Positions 33,201 to 45,200 of a stretch of 64,000 bases of DNA are shown here, one piece after another. The number at the start of each line of letters is the position of its first letter. Position 1 is the first letter of the stretch. The notes under the pieces are model-generated. The model saw only the letters and a program-made list of their open reading frames with translations. It was not told the DNA's origin and searched no databases. The stretch lies in the NCBI GenBank assembly GCA_036172665.1, contig CM069874.1, positions 55,038,707 to 55,102,706 of the forward strand, read 5' to 3'. This DNA comes from Prosopocoilus inquinatus. Lineage: Eukaryota > Arthropoda > Insecta > Coleoptera > Lucanidae. The position numbers and the translations under genes were made by a program.

Positions 33201-36200
33201 CGCTGGGTTGCTTCTTAGGCTAAAGAGAAAGAACAGTTATTTGTCGAAGCGACCTGATAAACACTCACAGCTTCTGCTGGTGGTTTCAGCATTTGCCTCT
33301 CCAGTTCATCACATTTAGCCCGACATTTTTTCAATTCTTCCCGAAGACCTTCCAATTCCCTTTCATGCTGTTTAGACACGTCACCAAGGATCTCTTCATG
33401 TGACCCTTGAAGCTTCGAAACTCCTTGCTTGTATTTGTTGTGAATATTTTTGATCTCTCTCTCATGCTGAAGCCTCAACGCACTAATTGTGTCATTACAC
33501 TCCTTCTTCTGTTTCGTCAATTCGTCTTGCAGAGCTTTGATTTTGTTCAATAACGACTGAGTTTCTTTATCTTTTTCTGTCTTCTCTTTATCTGAAGCAA
33601 GAAGTTTTTGCTGCGAGCTTCTCAGCTTCTGGTCGTAGAGATCTACAGTGCCTTTCAATTCTTCGTCTTTCCGATTAATTTCATCTGAAAATTACAGAAT
33701 TATTTTTAAAGTCGAGGCAAAACCCTCCGCGTTACCTTTGGCTTGTTGCAACTCGGCGGATTTTTTCGCAAGTTCTGCCTTCAACTTAGCGATTTCCTCT
33801 TGCATTTGTTGCGCCTGATCCGACATGTCGCTCTTCAGCTTGTCGTTTTCTGCCTTCATCTTCGCCGCCTGTTTGTTTAGGTCGCCTTTCAGTCGGTTTA
33901 TCTCCGCTCCCATATCTCCGGCCAATTTGTCCTTTTCGTTTTTCAACTTGGCATTCTCCGCCTGCATTTTCGCCGCTTGTTCTTCCATATCCAGTTTTAA
34001 TTTGGAATTCTCGGCCTGTAACTGAGCTATCTGATTTTCGAGGTCTCCCTTAAGTTTGGCATTTTGTGCTTGTAGATCGCCTTTGGACTTGGCCATTTCG
34101 TTCTTCAATTGTGCGTTTTCATCTCGTAATTGCTGAATTTGCTTTCCCATGTCGCTCTTGAGTTTTTCATTGTCTGCCTGCAGTTTGGCGATCTGGTCAG
34201 CTGAATCGCCTTTCAGCTTTGCGTTTGCCGCCTCTAAGTCGGCAATTCGTTTTTTAAGGTCGTTCTTTTCCGCTTCTAATTTTGCCAATTGATTTGCCGC
34301 ATCTTCCTTCGCTTTCGCATTTTCAGCCTTCAATTGAGCCATCTGGTTTTGCATGTCGTTTTTCAACTTGGCATTTTCTGCCTGCAACTTCGAAGCTTGG
34401 TCGGTAGTATCTGCCTTCATTTTAGCATTCTCGGCCGCTTGTTTTTCGTTTTCATTCTTCAGCTTGCCTAATTCCGCTTGTAACTTCGCATTCTGATCAG
34501 CTGAATCGCTTTTAAGCTTAGCATTTTGCGCTTGTAAATCTGCGATGCGTTTTTCCAAATCGTCCTTCAATTTGTTTCTTTCCGCTTCCATTTTGGCCGA
34601 ATCTGCTTTCAGTTTACCGTTTTCAGCTTTTAATTGGGCTATTTGATTTTCCAAGTCGTTTTTCAACTTGGCATTTTCCGCCTGTAGTCTTGTCGCTTCA
34701 TCCGCAGAATCGCCTTTTGCTTTGGCATTCTCGGCTTTCAACTGTGCAACTTGTTTCTCATTGTCGTTCTTCAGCTTAGCTATCTGATCTGCTGAATCGC
34801 TTTTAAGCTTCGCATTTTCTGCCTGCAAGTCAGCTATCCGTTTCTCCAAGTCGTTTTTCAATTTGTTTTTCTCTGCTTCCAATCTGGCTAGTTGATTCGC
34901 CGAGTCCTCTTTTAGTTTGGCGTTTTCGGCCTTCAGCTGAGCGATTTGGTTATCCAAATCGCTTTTTAACTTGGCATTTTCCGCTTGAAGCTTCGCAACC
35001 TGGTTTGCAGAGTCGCCCTTTGCTTTAGCATTGTCAGCCGCCTCCTTTTCCACGTCGTTCTTGAGTTTGGAATTTTCCGCTTGTAATTTCGCGATCTGGT
35101 CTGCCGACTTATTCTTTTCTGCCTGTACATCGGCTATTCGTTTTTCTAGGTCGCTCTTTATCTTATTTTTCTCCGCCTCTAATTTGGCCAGTTGATTTGC
35201 CGAATCTTCTTTCAATTTGGCATTTTCTGCTTTCAACTGAGCTATCTGGTTTTCCAAGTCGCTCTTTAACTTGGCGTTTTCCGCCTTCTGGTGTTCCAAA
35301 TCGCTCTTCAATTTTGCGTTTTGATCTGCTAAATCGCCTTTCATTTTGGTATTTTCAGCCGTCTGTTTCTCCACGTCGCCCTTCAACTTAGCGTTTTCCG
35401 CTTGGAGTTTCGCCGCCTCATTCGCAGCATTGTTTTTAATGTTGTCTCTTTCCGCTTTTAATTCGGCGACTTGTTTTTCCATATCGCTCTTAAGCTTGGC
35501 ATTGTCTGCCTGCAATTTCGCAATTTGATTGGCGGACTCGTTTTTCAATTTCGCATTTTCAGCATTCAGCTGTTCGATTTGCTTTTCAGTATCCGATTTG
35601 AGCTTACTGTTTTCTGCTTGCAGTTTGGCTATCTCTGCTTTTAGTTTTGATATTTCATCGGCGGAATCGCCTTTTTGTTTGGCATTTTCTGCTTGTAATT
35701 GATTCAACTGCTTGTCCATGTCGGATTTCAGTTTGGCGTTCTCGGCAGCTTTGTTATCTGATTCTGTCTTCAGCTTGGCGTTCTCGTCTTGAAGTTGCGC
35801 CATCTTCTTATCCATGTCGTCCTTCAGTTTGGCATTTTGTGCTTGTAATTGTGCTACCTGTTTGTCCGCGTCAGATTTCAGTTTCGTATTTTCCGCTTGG
35901 AGTTGCGCTATTCGATTTTCTGCGTCGCTCTTATTTTTGGCATTCTCTGCTTGTAGCTTCTCCAAGTCCGCCTTTAACTTGGCATTTTCATTGTGCATTT
36001 GCGAAGCAGAACTATCTAGATCGCCTTTAAGCTTAGCGTTTTCTGCTTGTAATTTCGCCGTCTTGTCCATTTCTTCTTTAAGTTTAGCAGCATCTGCCTG
36101 CAATTGCGCTGCTTGTTTATCCATTTGCGCCTTGAGTTTGTTATTTTCTTCATGAGATTTTTCCATGTCCCCTTTGAGCTTTGCATTTTCTCCTTGCAGT

Positions 36201-39200
36201 TGTGCTATGGCATTTTGTAGATCTTGAATTTGTTTTTCAAGTGCGGCATTTTTGCCGGCGGAAGATTCTTTAGCTTCTTTGAGTGCAGCTTCTGCCGCCT
36301 TTAGTTTATTTTCTTCTTCTTTCAAACGTTTCTCCAACTCATCTTTTAGTTTCTGGCTCATTTCAGCATCCGCTTTGCTGTCGCCCATGTTCTTCAAATT
36401 CTGCTCGAGGTTTTTGATCATGTTCTCCAGGGCTTCTTTTTCTTTTCGCTCCTTCTCTAACGCGTCCTTGCCTACGTCATCAACCTTAGTCAAGTCTTTG
36501 GATTTGCTTAGTAAATCCCCAATTTCCTGCTTTTGCTTCGCAATTTCTTTCAAGAGTCTTTCTTTTTCATCTTTTAGGGCTTGCAGCGCTGCAGCGTCTT
36601 GCAGGTTTTTGTTCTGTTGTTCTTGCAGTTGCTTTTTGAGATCGGCCGTTTCACTTTGTAAAGAATTGTACTGGTCTCCAGCTGCTACATTGTGTTTTTT
36701 CATTTCATCCAACTCTTTCTGTAGATTGGCCTTATCGGCGATGAGAGATTCAAGCTGTTTTTTTGCATCCGCAGCTCCATTCAATAGTTCTTCCAGGCGT
36801 TGTTTGAGAGTTTCGTTTTCGGTTTGCAAAGCCATAATTTGATCACCTCCGGCGGCGTTTCTTTTTCTAAGGTCTCCCAACTCCCTCTCAAGGTTACTTT
36901 TGTCAGTCAGTAAAGCTTTGAGCTGACTCTTAGCATCAGCGCTTCCCACTGACATTACGTCCAACTGCTTTTTTAAGTCGCTGTACGCGTCTTTCAGGGA
37001 CGCATTTTCTTTTCGCAAAGAATCACCTGCACCTTTCTCTTCATCCAACTGTTTTCGCAAATTGGCGTTTTCTTCTTTCAGAGCGGCGTTTTCTTTACGT
37101 AAAGCATCGATTTCACTTAAGAGGTCATTAAGTCGTTTCTTTAAATTTTCCTTGTCATCATCTTCGTCTTTTCTCACAACCACACCTCCTAACTCACCGA
37201 GTTGTTTCTTCAAATTATTATTTTCGTCCTTTAGGGCAGCATTTTGTTTTCGCAGTGAATCGATTTCGTCCTGTACATCACCAACGTCCGCCTTTTTCCT
37301 CAAGTCTTCTAATTGTTTTTTCAAGCCAGAGTTTTCGTCTATCAAACCCTTGAGCTGATCACCAGCACCACTTTTGCTGATCAATTCTTCAAGCTGTTTC
37401 TTTAACTGGGCATTTTCATCCAAGCACGTTTTCAATTGAGCACTGGCGTCGGAACTTCCACCGCGTATATCATCGAGTTGCTTCTTTAATCGGGCATTTT
37501 CTTCCAAGCAAGATTTCAGTTGCGTGCCGACATCCGAGCTTCCGCTGAGCAGTTCGTCGAGCTGTTTCTTCAATGCAGCGTTTTCCTCTAAGCAAATTTT
37601 CAGTTTATCTTCGGCACTAACCAAGTCGGCGAGGCGTTTCTTTAAATTAGCGTTTTCGTCCAGCAATGTTTTAACTTGCTCTCCGGAATCTGAAGAAACC
37701 AGTGCACTTAATTGCTTCTTTTCACCTTCCAGAGCACTGATCTGTTTTCGGAGGGAGTTAATCTCGTTCTGAAGGGAGTTGTTTTCATCTCCCGAGCCTA
37801 AAGCTGTCCTCTTCAAATTCTGCAATTCTGTTTTAAGTTTCTCGTTTTCGTCTTCCAACATATTGACCAATTCATTTTGCGTAGCACCTCGTTTCTTCAA
37901 CTCTGAATTCAGGTTGTCTTCCAGTTCTTTCGCCCTCAAATTTTCTTCCCTAAGTTTTCGTTTCTGCAGTTCCAGCTCGTCCTGACACTCTTTTAGTTTT
38001 TGCCTGTGTAACGCAAGTTCCTCCCTGCAATTTTCTAAATCACCTGGTAGAACGTCTTGTGCTGTTAGTTGCATGACTTTTCCTAATTCATCTGGTAGAG
38101 TGTCTTGTGTTGGTACTTGCATGACTTTTTCTAATTCACCTGGTAGAGTGTCTTGTGTTGGTACTTGCATGACTTTTTCTAATTCACCTGGTAGAGTGTC
38201 TTGTGTTGGTACTTGCACGACTTTCTTCTTTTTCAAATCGCAAGGTGATTTGCGGGAGCGCATTTCAGATCTTGTTGTTATGCCATCTTCTGCTTGAATC
38301 GATTCCCCGTCTTTCTTCTTTTTCATGTCGCAAGGTGATTTGCGGGAGCGCACCTGAGAACTTGTCGATTTGTCGTCTCCTATTTGTATGGATTCGTTGT
38401 CTGCCTCGACCCGAAAATTTGGATTTCCCTCTTGGCACCTTTCAAGTTGCCGCTGCAAAAATTTTACAGTTCGCCTAGCACATTCCAATTCTTTATACAA
38501 CCTTTGGTTTTCCTCTTCCAACTGTTTCAGCTCACTACCTTTATCTGTTCTTATTTTCCCGCTTAATCCGTCAAGGTTCCTCTGCAGTTGGGCGTTTCTT
38601 TCTTGACATTTGCGCAGCTGCTCTAGCAGCTCTTGCTGTTGCAATTTCACCAGATCCATGTTTTCCGTTGGGTCGGTTCGCGTGACTTTGTCCGACGTCG
38701 GTTTGTTTCGGAGTTTTCGATTTTCTGCCTCCAAAAACGTGATTTGTTCGTTACATTTGCGTAATTGATTCACCAACTCTTGGATCTGTTCTTTTGCGAC
38801 TTCTTGAACTTCGCTGGAGATCCTTCTTAATGCTTTGTTTTCGGCGAGAACCCGTTCGCTACTAGTCATTGTCATCTTCATCTGGTTAACCGTGGCGTCT
38901 TTCTCATCCACGACGCCTTGCATTTTTTTAATTCGCGCCTGTAACGTCTGAATTTGTTCGGTTAGTTTCTCGTTCTTTTGCTTTTCTTGTTTGTACTTAT
39001 CAATGATGGCCGTTCCGGCTCCGTCTTTTGCGTGCCTTCCAAGTTCCTCAGCCACTCTTTTAACGGCCACCCTCGATTGTTCAAGCATATTCTCGAGATG
39101 CTGGTCTTGTGAAACCGACGTCATTCTACGCGCAACGCTCTGCAGCTGCTTGTTTTCATTCTTGGTATCCTCCAACGCCTTTTTTAGATTACTGATGATC

Positions 39201-42200
39201 TCGTCTTTCTTTTGAACGTGCTGGCAAAGACTGGCTGATTTTTTATTGTCCTCAAGCAACCCCTTGATGAGCTCATCTTTTTCACAGATGCAATTTTGTA
39301 ACTGTTTAATTTCATCTGTTTTTTCTTTCAATGTTTCCTCAGCACATCGACATTTCGATTTTAATTGGTCTGTTTCATTGGACACGTCCGTTATGGTGTT
39401 TTTGATGGCGTCTTGGACGTTCGCTAATTGTTCATCGGAAGCGGCTATCAACATGTCTTTCCTTTCAAGTTCAGCACGCATGTCACTGAGTGTCTGCTTC
39501 ATGCGGTCCTGAAACAACGAGATTTAACCGACTAATTTCAAATGAAAAAAACCACTCACCTTTCAGTGTTCATTTTACATAAATAAATTATATTGTAATT
39601 AAATTGCCACACTTGTTACTAACGTAAGTAAGAAGGTTTACCTGTTGGTCATCTCGGCCCTGCACCAGAAGCTCAATGTGTTCGACCAATCTACTTATTT
39701 CACTTTCTTGATCTGCTATGCAACACTCGCAGTCTCGAACTTGCCGTTGAAGCGCGTCCCTTTCTTGTTCTAGAGACTGAGCATCCCCCACTTGAGCCCT
39801 AAGTGCTTCACATTCGCATTCCAATCCCTGCAATTCTTCATATTTCGCTTTGAACATTTCTCTTTCGGTCTTGATGGTATCTAAGGCCTTGGTCTTTTCT
39901 AAAAGTTGCATAAACTCCATCTCTATTGAAGACAACTCATCCAGACGCATTTTCATCCGGTCTCTCTCGATTCTTAACACCTCAGCTTCTTTCGCTCTAT
40001 ACCTCAGACGATCCATTTCTTGGTCATTCAAGTTGGCTTCTGCAAGTTTCTTTCGCAACAAATCACGTTCTACCTTCACCGATTCCAATTCTTTGCACTT
40101 GCATTCGTGTTTGTTCCTCAGACCCTGCACTTCCATCTGCGAGGCAGATAAATCTTCTCCATATTTCAAGCGAAGCTCCGCCACAAATCTTTCCAACTCG
40201 TCCACTCTGTTGGCTTTCTTCCTTAGCTCTTGCATTTCGTCTTCCATATTCTTGGTCTGGCTCAGACGCGATTGCAACTTATCCCTTTCTTCCACGATAC
40301 TATCCATCAAACTAGACTTTTGCCTCAACACTTCCACCTCTTCAGGCAAGGTGGTATATTTCTGAAGCTCTTCTTCTAATTGTTTCACTCGTGCTTTCAG
40401 CCGATTTCTTTCCTCGATCACGTCGTTGAGTTGGGACACCTTCTTTTTGAGTTCATTCGCAGACTCTCCCAAGTTATCTGTTTGTAAGTAAGGCTACAGT
40501 ATTCACGATTACATTTTTGGTCGAATCAAGATACCTGCAGACGTTGTGGAGACCGCGCCGCCTAATTTTTTGAGCTCGTTTTTGAGTTGGGTGTTCTCTG
40601 CTTGTATGTTAGAAAGTTTATCGCAGCATTTCTTCAGAACGTTCAGCTCCTTCTGCAGGACTTCCACTTCCTGTTGTGGTGTTAACGAGCCTTGGCTTCG
40701 CAGATCGGCGATTTCTTTTTCCATGGCTTCAATGTCTTCGTCTTGAAACGGAGCTGATATCGGTCCTGAAGACTGGATAAACAGTATTATAAAAGAGTTA
40801 ATTATGCTTACACTTGCGAAAAGATGTAACTGTAACTGAAAATGCATATTTTGTAAGAATGAGTTGAAAATTTTAGAAAATTGTTTATTTTACAACAAAC
40901 TGAAGCTTATATCCATAACTACGACTATATCAGCAATTGTTGTTAAATGTTAAGCTTTGACTTAAACTGGAATTGTACGATTGGTCCTTAATGTCCAGAT
41001 GCACTGACATTGATTAAAGTTAATCTCGAATTAAAGCATAGAAAATTCTATGTTTAATACAAGGATTAGTTAACAATGACAACGACTTCGGTGCAACTCA
41101 GCTTAAATCTCGTAAGGTTTGTTCCAACAGTAGTTTATATCTAGTTCGAAATCGAAAGTTGGATGCAAGCATAAATACGATACAGATATACCTACAAACT
41201 GTCCAGAATAAGTCGTATAATTATAATAAGTCGCTTATTATTGAAATTACATTGATTAAATGGACAAAAAAGTTTCGCCATTTAGGCTTAGGTTTTAGGA
41301 CAAGCAAACACTTCTATAAAGAAAGACATTTTTTTCGAAAACTCAATTATAAAGAAGTTTTTCGTCTTTTGAGCTCAATTCGTGCACACAGCACGATATT
41401 TTAAAATAAAAGTCACAATCTGAAGTTAAATAAATATTGCTTTCACATTTTTTTTGGCATATGACTGTAAGTCTCCTTTAGTTCGATTATGAAATCGGAT
41501 TTGTTAATTAAGTGTTGTAGATCAATATTATTGTATTTTTGTTGTGTAAAATGATTGTGTTTCATTAAAATAGTTTGAAATTAGATATGATTATTATTTG
41601 CGGGCCCCGAATTGTAACATTATTGAAGATTTTGTTACTAAATTGATCATCGTAACCAGTGGATCAGGGCCACATCAAAAATGTGTACATATTGTATTAG
41701 ACTCAACGACTAACGAGAAGCAGCAGCGAGATCAGTAGCAGCAGCGTCAGCAGCACCACCGCCACCAGCAGCATCCCTGAGGAAGTTCTTCTGCAATGAA
41801 GAACAACACGTCGGCCGTAGAAGAAATCCGCGACACATGGTTCCAAGCGGAAGTCAAAAATTCAATCATGGTCATCATGGACGACAGCCGTGGAAGTCTT
41901 AAGTTAAACTGTAGATATCTCGTTCACAAAACAAAAAAATAAAATAAACCACCTATTGCATTGTGAAACGATAAGGAATGTACCGAATAATACCCAAACC
42001 TAAAAGGTGAACCTGTTCTCCATTTAATCGACTTTGTAACCTTAATAATAAGGGAGATCCTTGTAATGGACAACTTGTTCTGGACAATCGAGTATAGTAT
42101 AGACGAGACGTACAGGATGACTAGTAAGTCGACGTATTCCTTTGAGGGCGTGTTAGTAGAGCACATTTGCAGTTGCTTTGACCATATTATGCATTTTACA

Positions 42201-45200
42201 AAATACAATAGTTAATGAGACACTTTAATTTTTGGGTTTTCCTTAGAAATATGCTCCGTACTAACATTTATTTAACATTACTCAGAAAGTATAAAAGTTT
42301 TTCTTAATATTTATGTTTTTCTGGTTAGACTAAATAATAGTACACACTACGCAACAAACATTAAGTAAAGAACTTTAATAAGTTTGAAATACAATGGCTG
42401 AAAAGACACTTCTCTAAAAGAAAATCCAATCTACTTGAACATTAATTCTGACTTATTTCCAAAATTTGGTAATACACTCAACTTGCAAATTATTCTAAAA
42501 ACTTCTTTGATTTATTGCCTTTCGAATGAGGGTATTAAGTTTTAGTAAAAATCTGTATATAATATACTTCCTTCGAATAATAATTATTAAGTGCGGGATA
42601 TAATATATTCATTGTTTTCAATTTAAGAGGATAACAGTTTCTGTTAAGTATTATTTTTTTATAAACTTCAGTTGAAAAATCCCTTTAAAAGTCCTGTGAT
42701 TTCATTAAATTGGAATTTAAAGAAAATTCTTCCAGTATAAGCTCAAAGTTTAAATTTTTCGGTTTTTAACTGAAGCCGATTCCTCAGGGCCAAAGAAAAT
42801 TAACTGGAAGGTGGTTTTCTTGAACATTCATTCTGATTTATTCTGAGTTTTATAATACAATGAGCTTGCAAATTATTCCAAAAACTTCTTTGATTTATTG
42901 CCTTTCCAGTGAGGTACTAAGTTTCAGTAAAAGTATTTTGCTTCCATTAATAGTAGGTATAACAATACTAGACGAATTTCAATTACACAGGAAATAGACT
43001 AATAAATAAAATTCCATAAATTTGTAGCCCACATTTTTAATTATGTTTTATTTTCGAAATGATTGATTTCTCAACTGAAGTTTATAAAAAACTAATATTT
43101 AACAGAAGCTGTTATCCTCTTAAATTGAAAACAATGAATATTCTATCCCGCACTTAATAATTATTATTCGATGGAAATATGATGTATACAGCTTTTTACT
43201 AAAGCTTAATACTAGTGCTGGCAACCAAATCGGTTTTTTGGATAACCGGTTATCCGGATAATCGGTTATTCGAATATCCAATTATTTGGAAAATCGGATA
43301 TTCGAATATCCAATTATTTGGATAACCGGATATTCGAATAATATCGGTTTTTGGAAAATCGGATACTCGAATGACCGGTTATTCGAATGATGAAAAATAT
43401 TCAAATAACCCAACTACTTGATATTCAAATAACTGTATACACAATAACGTATTAATTTTTTTCGTCCATTTAAAGATAATCTTAGGAATTTGAGGCAGCA
43501 AATTTAAAACTCAAATAAGATTGAAAATGAGTAAATATTAAAAATAAATAATATAGTATTAGTAAATATTATAAATATAAAAAAGGTAAATTATATGTTA
43601 TTTTCACTACGTAAAAAAATGTAAGTGGTCAAGTGGTACTTCTAATCCACATATTAGAAGTCGAAGGAGAAGAATTAAAGTAATTTTAGTTTTTGCTGTG
43701 ACCGCGACCGTACCCAACCGTCTTTCGGAGAATTCAATAAAAGTTTGTTATGGTACAGATGTTGTTCGGCACCGTAATGAATTTTTAAAGCACAAAATAT
43801 TTGCATTTCTTTTACAATTTGTTGAATGTTGTTCATTAGTTAGAACAAGAATAATTGACATATGTCTAGTATTTAACAAAAAACGAAAACTATTATTAGT
43901 GAGTTTGTGTCACGTTTTAGATGTGTGATAAATTAGAAATGTAGTTAATACTTTAAAAGGGATAAGAGAAGCACAAAATTGAAATGTTTGAAAACATCTT
44001 TATCTGAATAAAAACCAGGAACTTTAGTGGCGCTTTTGCCTTGGAAATAACAAACTTTTAAACCACTAGTACATCGTATTTCCTTCTGTACAATAAACTG
44101 TAACGTAATACGTAATTTATAATTCGTTTTATATTTCAAAAATATCTCGCCATTGTAAAATTGGCGTTTAGAGTTAAAATTCAGTCGAGTCTGTTTTTTA
44201 TTAATCAGATTTTCGGGTAATCCAAAAGCTATTTTTTTGATTATAGATTTCGCGAATATCCGAATAGTCGGCTTTTGAATATATTCAAGTAGACAGTTTT
44301 TCAAATATCCGAATAGTCGGTTTTTGGATACTCGAATAGTCGGTTTTTGAATATCCGAATAATCGGTTTTTGGATATTCGAATAGTCGGTTTTAACCATT
44401 ATTTGGATAACCGGTTTTATCCAAAACCGGTTCTTAAAGAAACCGATTATTCGGTTTCAATTTTTTCCGGTTTTTGCCAGCACTACTTAATACCCTCATT
44501 CGAAAGGCAATAAATCAGAGAAGTTTTTCGAATAATTTGCAAGTTGATTGTATTACCAAATTTTGGAAATAAGTCAGAATGAATGTTCAAGTAGGTTGGA
44601 TTTTCTTTTAGAGAAGTGTCTTCAGCCATTGTATTTCACATTTATTAAAGTTTTTAACTCATGTTTGTTGCGCAGTACGTACTATTATTCAATCTTACCA
44701 GGAAAACATAAATATTAAGAAAACCTTTTATACTTTCTGAGTAATGTTAAATAAATGTTAATAGGGAGCGTATTTCTAAGGAAAACACAAAAATTAAAAT
44801 AACTCATTAACTTTTGCATTTTGTATAATGCATAATATGGGCAAATCAATTGCTCTACTAACAAGCTCTCAAAGGAATACGTTGACTTACCAGTCATCCT
44901 GTACAGCCTTCAAAACTGTATAAACTGTGAAAATTTAAAACCGATCATTACTTCGGTATGCAAGTGATTTTGACTATTTTCAACTGACAGCTGTTGGATA
45001 AACTTCCAGTAAATTCAACATACAAACTGGTTTAAAATAAATATACCTTAAAGGCGCTCCCGCGTTCTCCCACTGTACCTTTGAGTTTCTCTAGTTGTTC
45101 TAATGCCTTTCTGGCGATTTCCTTTTGTTCGTCGCGTTCAGCTTGCGCGGCCTAAATGAAGAGGCAATAAATGTTTTTTTTTTTAAACACATAAAAGGCT

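Noticed and set aside
36252..36842. 196-codon plus-strand frame (and many others between 33.8 and 40.4 kb)
   Set aside because: Antisense shadows of the coiled-coil exons; the Ser/Phe-rich composition is the complement of Lys/Glu/Ala codons.
41711..41900. CAG/CAC-rich stretch as a coding exon
   Set aside because: No long open frame and no matching splice partners; opposite in sense to the host gene.
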